47,938 bases of DNA, taken from assembly GCA_025350565.1 (NCBI GenBank), contig JANXXO010000034.1:94577-142514 (forward strand), read 5' to 3'. Position 1 is the first letter of the stretch, and each line of letters begins with the position of its first letter. This stretch comes from Acidimicrobiaceae bacterium. GTDB lineage: Bacteria > Actinomycetota > Acidimicrobiia > Acidimicrobiales > RAAP-2. Position numbers and translations under genes: made by a program. Shown piece after piece: positions 24,338 to 32,613 of the stretch. The notes under the pieces were generated by a model, which was given only the letters and a program-made list of their open reading frames with translations, was not told the origin of the DNA and ran no database searches.

Positions 24338-25600
24338 ATGACGCATCGAAAGGCGACCCATGAACTGGTGAAGGACATCAATGAAGCCGGAGGGTGTTCA
24401 CACCCGATCCGCCTTCGCGGGGAGTTCGTCAACGCCGCCACCGGGGAGGTCAACGAGCGTTCCCTGCTGGTCGCTTGCAAGGACCGACGTGCCGTGCTCT
24501 GTCCCTCGTGCTCCTACCTCTACAAGGCCGACGCCTGGATCGTGGTCTCGACCGGTCTCATCGGCGGCAAGGGCGTGCCGGCGTCGATCAGTGATCACCC
24601 GCGACTGTTCCTCACGCTCACGGCTCCTTCATTCGGCATCGTCCACTCCCGGAACTCCGACGGTTCGTGTCAACCTGGTCGGCTCCGATTCTGCAAACAC
24701 GGTCGCGTCCAGGCCTGTTCGCGTCGCCACGACGACGGAGATCCCGAGCTTGGCAGTCCGCTTTGCGACTTCTGTTACCGTTTCGCCGACGCTGTGCTCT
24801 GGAACGCCGAGTCTTCACGCCTGTGGAACAGAACCTTCGAGCAGATTCGACGTCGCCTGGCCATCCATCTCGGCGTCCGCTTTGAGGAACTCGCCCAGCA
24901 CGCCCGACTGAACTACCTCAAGGTCGCCGAGTTCCAGCGTCGTGGTCTCGCCCATTTTCACGTTGTCCTTCGCCTCGACGGACCGGGCGAACCATTCACT
25001 CCTCCGCCGCCGGAACTCACCACGGAAATCCTCGCCCACATCATTCACAGTGTGGCGAAGGAGTTCTCCGTCATGGGTCCCCGTGGAAGCATTTCGTGGG
25101 GCCGGCAACTCCAGGTGACCGACGCGTCAACGCTCGATCGTGACGACCTGCGCATCGCGGCCTACGTGGCCAAATACGCCACGAAGTCAGCTGACGGTTC
25201 GCTCGACTTCGCTCGGCGATTCAACGCCCGAAGCGAGATCGTTAACATCAACGCTTCATTGCACCTCCGCCAACTGGCCCTGACGGCCTGGGACCTCGCG
25301 CAAGATCCATCACTCGTGTCGTTGAACACTCGTGGGCACGCGCACGCCTTCGGATTTCGAGGGCAGCTGATCACGAAGTCTCGCCACTACTCAACGCGGT
25401 TTCAGGACCTCCGTGACGCTCGTGCCGAGCATATGAAATTGCCTCGTTCCGACGATCCCATCAAAGGTTCCTTCAGTTACGACGGTCGCGGCTACGACGA
25501 TCCGCGCGCCACCGCGATCGCGGAGTTCCTGCACCACCTCTCTGTCGAAGCGCGCAAGTCCGTCAAAGGTGACGAAGCGATCGCTGGAGAAAGTCTGTGA
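24338..25600 (+). CDS. repSA: RepSA-type replication initiator (HUH endonuclease-like)
   Basis: 420 aa. The Cys-rich start (GGCSHPIRLRGEF, LLVACKDRRAVLCPSCSYLYKADA) and GLIGGKGVP, FLTLTAPSFGIVH and LGSPLCDFCYRFADAVLWN match the RepSA family of actinomycete elements. An HUH-like pair, His206 and His208 in QRRGLAHFHVVLRLDG, and a later YVAKYATKS with candidate nicking Tyr fit rolling-circle initiation. It would let the excised circle replicate. The excisionase start overlaps its stop by 4 bp (GTGA). GC content is chromosome-like, unlike the cargo to its left. Confidence 0.9.
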   Translation: MTHRKATHELVKDINEAGGCSHPIRLRGEFVNAATGEVNERSLLVACKDRRAVLCPSCSYLYKADAWIVVSTGLIGGKGVPASISDHPRLFLTLTAPSFGIVHSRNSDGSCQPGRLRFCKHGRVQACSRRHDDGDPELGSPLCDFCYRFADAVLWNAESSRLWNRTFEQIRRRLAIHLGVRFEELAQHARLNYLKVAEFQRRGLAHFHVVLRLDGPGEPFTPPPPELTTEILAHIIHSVAKEFSVMGPRGSISWGRQLQVTDASTLDRDDLRIAAYVAKYATKSADGSLDFARRFNARSEIVNINASLHLRQLALTAWDLAQDPSLVSLNTRGHAHAFGFRGQLITKSRHYSTRFQDLRDARAEHMKLPRSDDPIKGSFSYDGRGYDDPRATAIAEFLHHLSVEARKSVKGDEAIAGESL

Positions 25601-25800
25601 ACCAGAGTGAACAGATCCCAAGAGCACTGATGAGCGTGAACGAGGCAGCTCGAGTGATTGGCGTCTCCCGTTCCTTCGCCTACGAGCTCGTCACGTCCGG
25701 GCACCTTGCTTCAGTTCGACTAGGTCGACGGGTGCTCGTCCCCGTTTCGGCGATCGATGATCTCATCACTCAGTGCCGCGCCGATAATGGATCCAAATGA
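25597..25800 (+). CDS. xis: Excisionase-like small HTH protein (Xis)
   Basis: 67 aa with a single MerR/excisionase-type winged helix: LMSVNEAARVIGVSRSFAYELVTSGHLASVRLGRRVLVPVSAIDDLI. Such proteins bend att DNA and steer the integrase to excision. The GTG start overlaps the initiator stop, so replication and excision functions are co-translated. Its last 81 bp overlap the 3' end of the integrase gene on the other strand, an arrangement unlike the same-strand xis-int of pSAM2. Confidence 0.88.
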   Translation: MNQSEQIPRALMSVNEAARVIGVSRSFAYELVTSGHLASVRLGRRVLVPVSAIDDLITQCRADNGSK

Positions 25801-26913
25801 TTCGAAGCCGTCAAGAACGTGACTCAACGTCTGGGCAATAGGCGCGTCGGCAGCTTCCACGGCGTGCGCGTACGTTCGCAACGTCATTGATGGATTCGCG
25901 TGTCCCAAACGATTGGCGACAGTCCGGACGTCGTGACCTCCGACGATCGACGTAGTCGCGGACCAATGCCGAAGGTCGTGCAACCGCCACCTCCCATCGA
26001 CCCCGGCACCGTCGCGGGCTCGTCGCCACCATGCCGTGACGCGTTCGGGATTCACTGGCCCAGGTCCGCTGGAAAGTATCCACGGCACGTCGGAGCCACA
26101 TTCAGCCATGAGCAACTCCAATAGATTGACAGAAACGGCGTCGAGTGTTATCACTCTTCGATTCGCCGTCTTCGTCGGGTCATCGCGCAACGTTGGTCTC
26201 CTCAGTCCATCGTCACTGCGGAGAATTACGATGCTGGAATCAACGACCAGACGTCCGGCGCTGAGGTCCTCCCAACGAAGCGCCGCCAACTCAGAGCGGC
26301 GCGCACCAGTGATCGCCGCGAGACGTAAAGCAACGGCCGCTTGGGGCTCAACGAGGCCTGACGCTACGAGCGACGTCGCTCTCTTAAGCACCGCCCGAAC
26401 CTCGTCGTCACTCAGTGTTCCTCGGGGTTGGGACTTTCGCTTCGCGAGCCGGGCCACGGCAACGACGTTCGTCGGGACCCACCCCCACCGAACCGCGAGT
26501 GTCATCGCGGCGCGCAACACCAAATGTCGATTTCGGATACCCGCTTCGCCCAGGCCGCGTCGCTCGAGGCGCGCATGCCATCGGTCCACGTCGACCGCTG
26601 TAAGACGCGAAAGAGAGAGCGAAGAGATTCGATCGGACTTGACGAGGCGTATCCGACTGAACTGGTTGCTCTCGGTCGAGGGTGACCACGATGCCCTCGT
26701 ATTCTCGGCCCACATGTCGAGCATCTGGGAGACGGTCACCTGCCTCCCTGAAGCGGTGGTCGCCTTGACCGTCAACTCGGCGGCGAGGCGCTGCGCGTCT
26801 TTCTTCGTGCCGCGAACGGTCCGGCTCTCCTGGACTGGACGTCCGTTCTGGTCTCGACCGGCAAAGGCGCGGACCTCCCAGACGCCCGGTCGCCGTTCAC
26901 GAATAGTTGCCAC
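25720..26913 (-). CDS. int: Tyrosine recombinase / integrase of the element
   Basis: 397 aa from the GTG at 26913 (V-A-T-I-R-E-R); a TTG three codons upstream (26922) is possible. An Arm-DNA-binding type N-terminus (PGVWEVRAFAGRDQNGRPVQESRTV) precedes a SAM-like core-binding domain. The catalytic domain has Arg in TGARRSELAALRW, HDLRH with His and Arg, GHDVRTVANRLGH with His, and the nucleophile Tyr in SMTLRTYAHA. It catalyses recombination at the acyl-CoA dehydrogenase 3' end. The C-terminal 27 residues are encoded antisense to xis. Confidence 0.93.
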   Translation of the reverse strand: MATIRERRPGVWEVRAFAGRDQNGRPVQESRTVRGTKKDAQRLAAELTVKATTASGRQVTVSQMLDMWAENTRASWSPSTESNQFSRIRLVKSDRISSLSLSRLTAVDVDRWHARLERRGLGEAGIRNRHLVLRAAMTLAVRWGWVPTNVVAVARLAKRKSQPRGTLSDDEVRAVLKRATSLVASGLVEPQAAVALRLAAITGARRSELAALRWEDLSAGRLVVDSSIVILRSDDGLRRPTLRDDPTKTANRRVITLDAVSVNLLELLMAECGSDVPWILSSGPGPVNPERVTAWWRRARDGAGVDGRWRLHDLRHWSATTSIVGGHDVRTVANRLGHANPSMTLRTYAHAVEAADAPIAQTLSHVLDGFESFGSIIGAALSDEIIDRRNGDEHPST

Positions 26914-26931
26914 GTCGCCCAACGGTCGCGT

Positions 26932-26953
26932 TGTAGGGATGAAGTAGGGATGG
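26932..26953. repeat. Right arm-type direct repeat pair
   Basis: Tandem GTAGGGATGA (26933-26942) and GTAGGGATGG (26944-26953), period 11, in the same orientation as the left pair. They lie about 20 bp upstream of the integrase start and about 105 bp from the right att block, so integrase bound here could also repress its own gene. Confidence 0.7.
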
Positions 26954-26957
26954 ATTC

Positions 26958-26988
26958 GAAATTCTTGCCCGAGGCAGGCAAGAATTTC
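26958..26988. repeat. Perfect 12-bp inverted repeat next to the right att site
   Basis: GAAATTCTTGCC (26958-26969) and GGCAAGAATTTC (26977-26988) with a 7-nt loop, just 3' of the acyl-CoA dehydrogenase stop. No T-tract follows on either strand. It may be a terminator for that gene or a recombination-accessory site. The left att side has no equivalent. Confidence 0.6.
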
Positions 26989-26999
26989 TCCAGGAAGTA

Positions 27000-28142
27000 C
27001 TACTTGAGTAGGTGTTTTGCGATGACCACTCGCTGAATCTGATTGGTTCCCTCGTAGATCTGGGTGATCTTGGCGTCGCGCATGAAGCGCTCCACGGGAA
27101 AGTCCTTGGTGAAACCGTAACCGCCGAGCAGTTGCACGGCGTCGGTGGTCACGCTCATCGCGGTGTCGGAGGCGAAGGATTTAGCCGCCGCTCCCAGGTA
27201 CGAGAGGTTGCCGTCGGGATCGCCGGCGTCAATGGTGGCGCACGCGCGGTACACGAGAGCTCTCGCCGCTTCGGTGCGAATGGCCATGTCGGCCAACATG
27301 AAGCGAAGACCTTGCAGATCGGCGATTGGTTTGCCGAATGCCTTTCGGCCCTTCATATACTGGGCGGCGTAGTCAATAGCCGCCTGGGCGATGCCGATGG
27401 CCTGGGCACCAATGGTGGGGCGCGAACGGTCGAGCGTGTGCATGGCGATCAAGAATCCCTCACCCTCGTTACCAATCCGGTGCGAGGCCGGCACGCGGAC
27501 ATCGCTGAAGATCACTTCACCCGTCGGCGACGCGCGGAGTCCCATCTTGTCCTCGTGTTTGGCGAATTCGACGCCGGGTCCCTTTTCGACGAGAAAGCAG
27601 GTGATGCCGTGCGTGCGCGCCGTGGGATCCGTACTCGCGAAGACGGTGTACACATCGGACACGCCCGCGTTGGTGATCCAGTACTTCGAACCGTTCAAGA
27701 TGTAGTCGTCACCGTCACGTACGGCGCGCGAGCGCATCGAGGCCACGTCCGATCCGGCGTCGGCCTCGGAGAGGCAATAACTTCCTTGGATCTCTCCGGT
27801 CGCGATGCGGGGCAGATACTTTTGCTTTAGCTCCTCGGAACCGAAATTCATAACCGGCAACATGGACAGTTTCGAAATGAGAATGGTCACCGACGTCGAG
27901 GCACAGCCCCGCGCCAACTCTTCGGCCATGATGGCCTGCGTCACCATGTCGGCGCCGCCCCCCCCGTAGGCCTCGGGTATCTGGAGCGAAGGCAAATCCA
28001 TCTTCACACAGGCGTCGAAACTCTCTTGCGGGTAGGTCTGGTCGCGGTCATGTTGTGCGGCGTACGGCGCAACGTGCTCATCGACGAAACTACGCATGAC
28101 GTCACGGAAAGCCCGCTGTTCACTGTTGAGGTCGAAACTCAT
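27000..28142 (-). CDS. Acyl-CoA dehydrogenase (short-chain type), 3' end supplied by the element
   Basis: 380 aa. Acyl-CoA dehydrogenase signatures are both present: YCLSEADAGSDVASM and QLLGGYGFTKDFPVERFMRDAKITQIYEGT with the catalytic-Glu region IYEGTNQIQ. Flavin-binding WITNAGVSDVY and R-x-GKPIADLQ are in place. The size fits butyryl/isovaleryl-type enzymes. The last 20 or so codons were replaced on integration without loss of the protein. nadR, once 4 bp downstream, is now 5.4 kb away. A 155-aa unknown gene precedes it. Confidence 0.92.
   Translation of the reverse strand: MSFDLNSEQRAFRDVMRSFVDEHVAPYAAQHDRDQTYPQESFDACVKMDLPSLQIPEAYGGGGADMVTQAIMAEELARGCASTSVTILISKLSMLPVMNFGSEELKQKYLPRIATGEIQGSYCLSEADAGSDVASMRSRAVRDGDDYILNGSKYWITNAGVSDVYTVFASTDPTARTHGITCFLVEKGPGVEFAKHEDKMGLRASPTGEVIFSDVRVPASHRIGNEGEGFLIAMHTLDRSRPTIGAQAIGIAQAAIDYAAQYMKGRKAFGKPIADLQGLRFMLADMAIRTEAARALVYRACATIDAGDPDGNLSYLGAAAKSFASDTAMSVTTDAVQLLGGYGFTKDFPVERFMRDAKITQIYEGTNQIQRVVIAKHLLK
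27058..27066. other. Right att block shared with 21604-21612
   Basis: ATCTGGGTG lies inside codons for the TQIY segment of the acyl-CoA dehydrogenase. It is the outermost identical block of the two gene ends; beyond it, similarity is lost. Between here and 27000 the two ends differ at about a quarter of positions, so the gene's present tail came from the element. Other identical blocks (for example ATCTGATTGGT at 27037 and 21583) could also have served as the core. Confidence 0.5.
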
Positions 28143-28162
28143 GACACCCCTTTACCTCGGTG

Positions 28163-28630
28163 CTAGCGCGCCGGCGTTGCGTCCGGCACGAGCGCCGAGG
28201 CACTGACCGCGTCGACAAACTTGCGTTGGAGCGCGTAACTGTGGGCCAAGCCCGAAAAAGGCTTCGCCGTGGCGTGATCAACGCTGGGCGCGTCACGAAG
28301 TCCGAAGAGATCCATGGCGACGTGCACGTCACCCAACTGGGGACTGCGTCCCACCAGACTGGCCCGTCGAGCGGCGACCAGGGCCACACCCAGCACGACG
28401 TCGCCACGGTCGTGTTCGTGGACAAAGCTTAATTTGGCGCATTCGCGGTGCGTGATGGTGAGGGCGAACCCTTCACCCGGCGCCTGCGTACCGCGTCCCG
28501 GTTGGTGGCCGAGGGGCAACGCGCGTAGCAGTCCCGGCTTGGGGCGCTGCGACAACTCGGCCGGTCCAACCTCCATGGTGGCGCGGACCATACCGGCCCG
28601 CGAGATCGGAGAAAAGGTTGGTTGGGTCAC
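28163..28630 (-). CDS. Conserved-looking hypothetical protein
   Basis: 155 aa, GTG start at 28630. I recognise no domain. It has no membrane segment and few Cys. It contains charged, conserved-looking stretches: GEGFALTITHRECAKLSFVHEHDRGDV, VAARRASLVGRSPQLGDVHVAMDLFGL and FSGLAHSYALQRKFVDAV. It lies 21 bp downstream of ilvE and 20 bp upstream of the acyl-CoA dehydrogenase on the same strand, so it belongs to the leuB-ilvE transcript. Codon use is typical of the chromosome. Confidence 0.68.
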   Translation of the reverse strand: MTQPTFSPISRAGMVRATMEVGPAELSQRPKPGLLRALPLGHQPGRGTQAPGEGFALTITHRECAKLSFVHEHDRGDVVLGVALVAARRASLVGRSPQLGDVHVAMDLFGLRDAPSVDHATAKPFSGLAHSYALQRKFVDAVSASALVPDATPAR

Positions 28631-28651
28631 TCAACGAGACTACTTCGAAGG

Positions 28652-29581
28652 CTAAAAGACCTTCGTCAGCCAACTCTCGTAGGCCGGACGCGCTCCGCGC
28701 ACCGCTTGGAAGTAGGTCGTTTGGATGGCCACCGTGATCGGGCCGGGCTTACCCGCACCAACGGTGCGGTCGTCGATCGAGTCAATGGGCACGACTTCGG
28801 CCGCGGTGCCAGTTAGAAAGGCCTCGTCGGCGAGGTAGAGATCGTCGCGACGCATCGCTTCGAAACTGACGGCGTAGCCCAGGTCGTTGGCAATTTTCAC
28901 CACGCTGGACTGGGTGACACCGCGCAAGGCGCCCGCCTCGGACGGCGGCGGCGTGATGAGCTGACCGTCGCGAACGATAAAGAGGTTCTCACCCGTGCAC
29001 TCGCTGATGAGTCCATCGGTGCCGAGCATGATCGCTTCGTCGTAGCCGGCTTTGACCGCCTCGACCTTGGCAAGGCAGGAGTTCACGTAGGCCCCGACGG
29101 TTTTTGACGCCGTCGGCATGGAGTTGGGGTGGTGACGGGCCCACGACGAGATCTTCATTCGCACGCCTTTGTCGAGGCTGTCCGCACCGAGATAGGCGCC
29201 CCACGGCCACGCGCCGATAATCACGTTGGTCGGCGCTCCCATGGGGTTGACGCCCATCTCGCCGTAGCCAAGGTACACGAGCGGTCGTAGGTAGCAGCCT
29301 TCGGTGAGATCGTTCACTCGTACCGTTTCGACGGCGGCGTCACACAGCTGTTCGAGCGTAAAGGGCACGTCGATCATGAGAATTTTGCAGCTCCGAAGGA
29401 GCCGCTCCATGTGTTCGCGAAGACGAAAGATCGCGACGCCGGTGGTGGTCTTGTAGGCACGGATGCCCTCGAAGGCGCCCATGCCGTAGTGCAAGGTGTG
29501 ACTGAGCACGTGCGTGGTCGCGTTCTCCCAGTCGACGAATTCGCCGTCCATCCAAATCTTCTTCGTGGGCGTTATGGGCAT
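28652..29581 (-). CDS. ilvE: Branched-chain amino acid aminotransferase
   Basis: 309 aa, fold-type IV PLP enzyme. It opens KKIWMDGEFVDWENATTHVLSHTLHYG. The PLP Lys is in MPTASKTVGAYVNSCLAK, and the cofactor-side Glu in LISECTGENLFIV. A C-terminal TGTAAEVVPIDSIDDRTVG closes the site. It transfers amino groups to and from Leu, Ile and Val. The ATG directly follows the leuB stop (TAAATG), so leuB and ilvE are translationally coupled, and its product completes leucine synthesis. Confidence 0.94.
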   Translation of the reverse strand: MPITPTKKIWMDGEFVDWENATTHVLSHTLHYGMGAFEGIRAYKTTTGVAIFRLREHMERLLRSCKILMIDVPFTLEQLCDAAVETVRVNDLTEGCYLRPLVYLGYGEMGVNPMGAPTNVIIGAWPWGAYLGADSLDKGVRMKISSWARHHPNSMPTASKTVGAYVNSCLAKVEAVKAGYDEAIMLGTDGLISECTGENLFIVRDGQLITPPPSEAGALRGVTQSSVVKIANDLGYAVSFEAMRRDDLYLADEAFLTGTAAEVVPIDSIDDRTVGAGKPGPITVAIQTTYFQAVRGARPAYESWLTKVF

Positions 29582-30601
29582 TTACAACCTCTCAATTAAG
29601 TAGTTCGTGACGCCGGCCGTGCCGAGTGCGGTCACGTCACCATCAAAGTCTGCCACCACTCGAGCCAGGAGTTGGGCGGCCCCCTCTTCGCCGAGGTGTT
29701 CGAGCATCAGCACGGCCGACGACACGCAGGCCAAGGGATTAGCCCTTCCGGTCCCCGCGATGTCGTGGGCGGCCCCGTGAACCGGTTCGAACATCGACGC
29801 GCCCGTGCGATCAGGATTGAGGTTGGCGCTGGCGGCGTAGCCAATCCCGCCCGTGACCGCACCAGCCAAGTCTGAGAGGATGTCGCCGAACAGATTGTCG
29901 GTCACGATGATGCCGTACCGATCAGGACTCTCGACGAGATAAATGCAGGCGGCGTCCACGTGGTTGTACTCGACGTTGACCTCGGGGTACTCGGTAGCGA
30001 CGTCGTCTACCACGCGCTGCCAAAGGTCGCCCGCGAAGGTGAGGACGTTCGTCTTGTGGACCAACGTGAGCTGTTTACGCGCGAGCATCGTCGCACGTCC
30101 GAAGGCGTAACGCACGCAACGTTCCACGCCGTGGCGGGTGTTGACCGATCCCTGCGTGGCGATCTCGTGGGCGGTGCCGCGACGGAGTGTGCCCCCTTCG
30201 CCGGCGTAGGGGCCTTCGGTGTTTTCTCGAACGATGGCGAAGGTGCGGCCCTCGGCGATGGAACCCTCGACGCCGTGGAACGGTCGGTAGTTGATAAAGA
30301 GGTCGAGTCCGAAACGAAGGCGGAGGAGGAGTCCTCGCTCGAGCACTCCCCCGGGAATCCGGTGGTCGCCAATGGCTGGACCCACGGCGCCCAAGAGAAT
30401 CGCGTCGAAGCCGCGCAGCTCCTCGAGCGTGGCGTCGTCCAGCACGAAACCGTCGCGCAAATACCGCGCCGCCCCTACGTCGAAGGCCTTGGTGTCCAGC
30501 GAGACGCCTGCTGCTCGCACCACCTCCAGGGCGGCGGCGGTGACTTCGGGACCAATGCCGTCACCACCCAGCACGGCCACGCGGTGGCTGCGTTCGCTCA
30601 C
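29582..30601 (-). CDS. leuB: 3-Isopropylmalate dehydrogenase
   Basis: 339 aa. The GTG at 30601 is preceded by AAGGAG. The family motifs are clear: VLGGDGIGPEVTAAALEVV, LRFGLDLFINYRPF, VRENTEGPYAGEGG, HKTNVLTFAGDLW with the catalytic Lys, and the metal-site NLFGDILSDLAGAVTGGIG. It oxidises and decarboxylates 3-isopropylmalate using NAD. It is first gene of a leuB-ilvE run, divergent from greA-leuC-leuD. Confidence 0.93.
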   Translation of the reverse strand: MSERSHRVAVLGGDGIGPEVTAAALEVVRAAGVSLDTKAFDVGAARYLRDGFVLDDATLEELRGFDAILLGAVGPAIGDHRIPGGVLERGLLLRLRFGLDLFINYRPFHGVEGSIAEGRTFAIVRENTEGPYAGEGGTLRRGTAHEIATQGSVNTRHGVERCVRYAFGRATMLARKQLTLVHKTNVLTFAGDLWQRVVDDVATEYPEVNVEYNHVDAACIYLVESPDRYGIIVTDNLFGDILSDLAGAVTGGIGYAASANLNPDRTGASMFEPVHGAAHDIAGTGRANPLACVSSAVLMLEHLGEEGAAQLLARVVADFDGDVTALGTAGVTNYLIERL

Positions 30602-30653
30602 GGGGTCTCCTTACTTTCCTCTATTTTGGTCGGACGCCGCCGCGAGGAGCAAA

Positions 30654-30672
30654 CCCGAGGGTTTCTCTCGGG
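30654..30672. repeat. Inverted repeat in the leuB/greA divergent control region
   Basis: CCCGAG (30654-30659) and CTCGGG (30667-30672) with a 7-nt loop, about 55 bp upstream of leuB and 60 bp upstream of greA. It could be an operator or a small leader hairpin. Confidence 0.3.
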
Positions 30673-30693
30673 GCCCCCAACAGCGCCAACACC

Positions 30694-30699
30694 TAGAAT
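30694..30699 (+). promoter_or_regulatory. Possible -10 box of greA
   Basis: TAGAAT lies 30 bp before the greA ATG, which has GAGG 7 nt upstream. No convincing -35 is seen at standard distance. Confidence 0.3.
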
Positions 30700-30729
30700 C
30701 GGTACCTCCCCACTAGATGAGGCATCTCC

Positions 30730-31206
30730 ATGGCCGGCGAAATCCACCGCATTACCCAAGAGACATTGGACAAGCTCCGGGCCGAATACGACCACCTCAC
30801 GACGGTCGGTCGCACGGACATTGCCCGGGTGATTGAGTCGGCCCGGCTCCTCGGTGACCTTTCCGAGAACGGGGACTATCACGCCGCCAAAGATGCCCAA
30901 GGCAAGATGGAGTCGCGCATAAGACAAATCGACAACGTGATCCGCAATCACGAGGTGGTCGCCCGTGACGAGAACGCGCACACCGTGCAACCGGCGACCA
31001 TTGTCCAGGTGGTCTACGAGGGCGACGGCGACGACGACATCCAGGAGTTTTTCATTGGCTCGATCGAGGAGAAACCCGACCACGTGCTGGTGGCCTCGCC
31101 GACCTCACCGCTCGGTTCGGCCCTGATGGGCCACGCCGTCGGTGACCAGGTCGAATATGAGGCACCCTCGGGCGTGCTGCGCATAAAGATCGTGGGACTT
31201 CGCTAA
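30730..31206 (+). CDS. greA: Transcription elongation factor GreA
   Basis: 158 aa. The N-terminal coiled coil (ITQETLDKLRAEYDHLTTVGR…DNVIRNHEVV) carries the acidic tip LGDLSENGDYHAAKDAQ, whose Asp and Glu help RNA polymerase cleave backtracked transcripts. The FKBP-like C-terminal domain ends VEYEAPSGVLRIKIVGLR. leuC starts 3 bp downstream, an unusual coupling of a transcription factor gene to leucine genes. Confidence 0.94.
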   Translation: MAGEIHRITQETLDKLRAEYDHLTTVGRTDIARVIESARLLGDLSENGDYHAAKDAQGKMESRIRQIDNVIRNHEVVARDENAHTVQPATIVQVVYEGDGDDDIQEFFIGSIEEKPDHVLVASPTSPLGSALMGHAVGDQVEYEAPSGVLRIKIVGLR

Positions 31207-31209
31207 CTC

Positions 31210-32613
31210 GTGGGCGCGACTCTCTACGAAAAGCTCTGGGAACAACACGTGGTCGCCTCCCCCGAAGGTGAGCCCACGCTGCTCTACATTGACCTGCACC
31301 TGGTCCACGAGGTGACAAGTCCTCAGGCCTTCGAGGGTCTTCGTTTGAACGGGCGCACCGTTCGACGACCGGAACGCACGCTCGCGACCGCGGACCACAA
31401 CGTGCCGACCGGGCCACTTTCGACGCCCATTGCGGATCCGGTCTCCAAACGACAGCTCGAAGCGCTGGAGGAGAACTGTCGCGAGTTCGGCATCACGGTC
31501 TTTCCGCGAGGTCACGAGAACCAGGGCATCGTCCACGTCATCGGACCGGAGTTGGGTGTCACCCAGCCGGGAATGACCATCGTCTGTGGCGACTCGCACA
31601 CTTCGACGCACGGTGCCTTCGGCGCTCTCGCGTTCGGCATTGGCACGAGCGAAGTCGAGCACGTACTCGCCACCCAGACGCTCCCCCAGCAACGGGCGAA
31701 GACGATGGCCGTGACCTTGGTCGGAACAGCGGGGCCGAGCGTGACCGCGAAGGACCTGGCTCTCGCGATCGTCTCGGCCTTGGGCACCGGTGGTGGCGCG
31801 GGACACGTACTCGAATACCGTGGCGAGGCCATTTCTAAACTCTCGATGGAAGGTCGAATGACCGTCTGCAACATGAGCATCGAGGCCGGCGCCCGAGCCG
31901 GTCTCATCGCCGTTGACGACACGACCATTGACTACCTGCGTGACCGACCCGGGGTCCCACACGGCGATGAGTTCGACCTGGCGGCGACACGGTGGCGAAC
32001 TTTCGTGAGTGACGACGATGCCCGATTTGACGCCGAGATCGTGCTGCAAGCGAGCAGTATCACGCCGTCGATTACCTGGGGCACCAATCCCGCCCAGGTG
32101 GTCGCCCTCTCCGGCGTCGTTCCGTCGCCCTCGAACTTCGAGGACCCCGACGAGCGAGAGGCCACGGAGCGATCGCTCGCCTATATGGGACTGACGCCGG
32201 GAACGCCAGTGCGCTCGATCGACGTGGACGTGGTCTTCATTGGCTCGTGCACGAATTCGCGGATTGAAGACTTACGAGTCGCCGCGTCCCTCGCTAAGGA
32301 CCGCCAAGTGGCGCCACACGTGCGCGCGCTCGTTGTGCCGGGATCACATCGGGTGAAGGCCCAGGCCGAGCGCGAGGGACTCGACTCGATTTTCTTGGCC
32401 GCGGGCTTTGAGTGGCGCGAACCGGGCTGCTCTATGTGCCTCGGAATGAACCCCGACCAGCTGGGCGTGGGCCAGCGTTGCGCCTCAACGTCCAATCGAA
32501 ATTTCGAAGGTCGTCAAGGTCGCGGGGGTCGAACGCATCTCGTGTCGCCGGCCGTAGCGGCGGCGACGGCGATCATGGGTCGCTTTGCCTCCCCCGACGA
32601 GTTGGACACGTGA
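31210..32613 (+). CDS. leuC: 3-Isopropylmalate dehydratase, large subunit
   Basis: 467 aa, GTG start 3 bp after greA. Aconitase-fold motifs: [21 protein letters not shown] near the start, [32 protein letters not shown], and the [4Fe-4S] ligands in [13 protein letters not shown] and [11 protein letters not shown]. With LeuD it isomerises 2- to 3-isopropylmalate. The stop overlaps the leuD start by 4 bp (GTGA), giving equal subunit synthesis. It needs the SUF system at the left of the window for its cluster. Confidence 0.95.
   Translation: MGATLYEKLWEQHVVASPEGEPTLLYIDLHLVHEVTSPQAFEGLRLNGRTVRRPERTLATADHNVPTGPLSTPIADPVSKRQLEALEENCREFGITVFPRGHENQGIVHVIGPELGVTQPGMTIVCGDSHTSTHGAFGALAFGIGTSEVEHVLATQTLPQQRAKTMAVTLVGTAGPSVTAKDLALAIVSALGTGGGAGHVLEYRGEAISKLSMEGRMTVCNMSIEAGARAGLIAVDDTTIDYLRDRPGVPHGDEFDLAATRWRTFVSDDDARFDAEIVLQASSITPSITWGTNPAQVVALSGVVPSPSNFEDPDEREATERSLAYMGLTPGTPVRSIDVDVVFIGSCTNSRIEDLRVAASLAKDRQVAPHVRALVVPGSHRVKAQAEREGLDSIFLAAGFEWREPGCSMCLGMNPDQLGVGQRCASTSNRNFEGRQGRGGRTHLVSPAVAAATAIMGRFASPDELDT

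Larger units (their letters stand above)
21604..27066. mobile_element. AICE-like integrated element (RepSA/Int/Xis) in an acyl-CoA dehydrogenase 3' end
   Basis: About 5.46 kb between two copies of the acyl-CoA dehydrogenase 3' end. It encodes a tyrosine integrase, an excisionase-like HTH protein and a RepSA-type initiator, the core of pSAM2-like actinomycete elements. Cargo is a DUF4232-type secreted protein, a 5'-broken glycosidase-like gene and an IS110 remnant. No FtsK/TraSA-like transfer gene is present, so it is at best mobilisable or decayed. The left half is clearly AT-richer than the right half and the chromosome, suggesting a composite origin. Limits are the shared 9-bp blocks at 21604 and 27058; the real crossover may be a few bases away. 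Confidence 0.82.
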
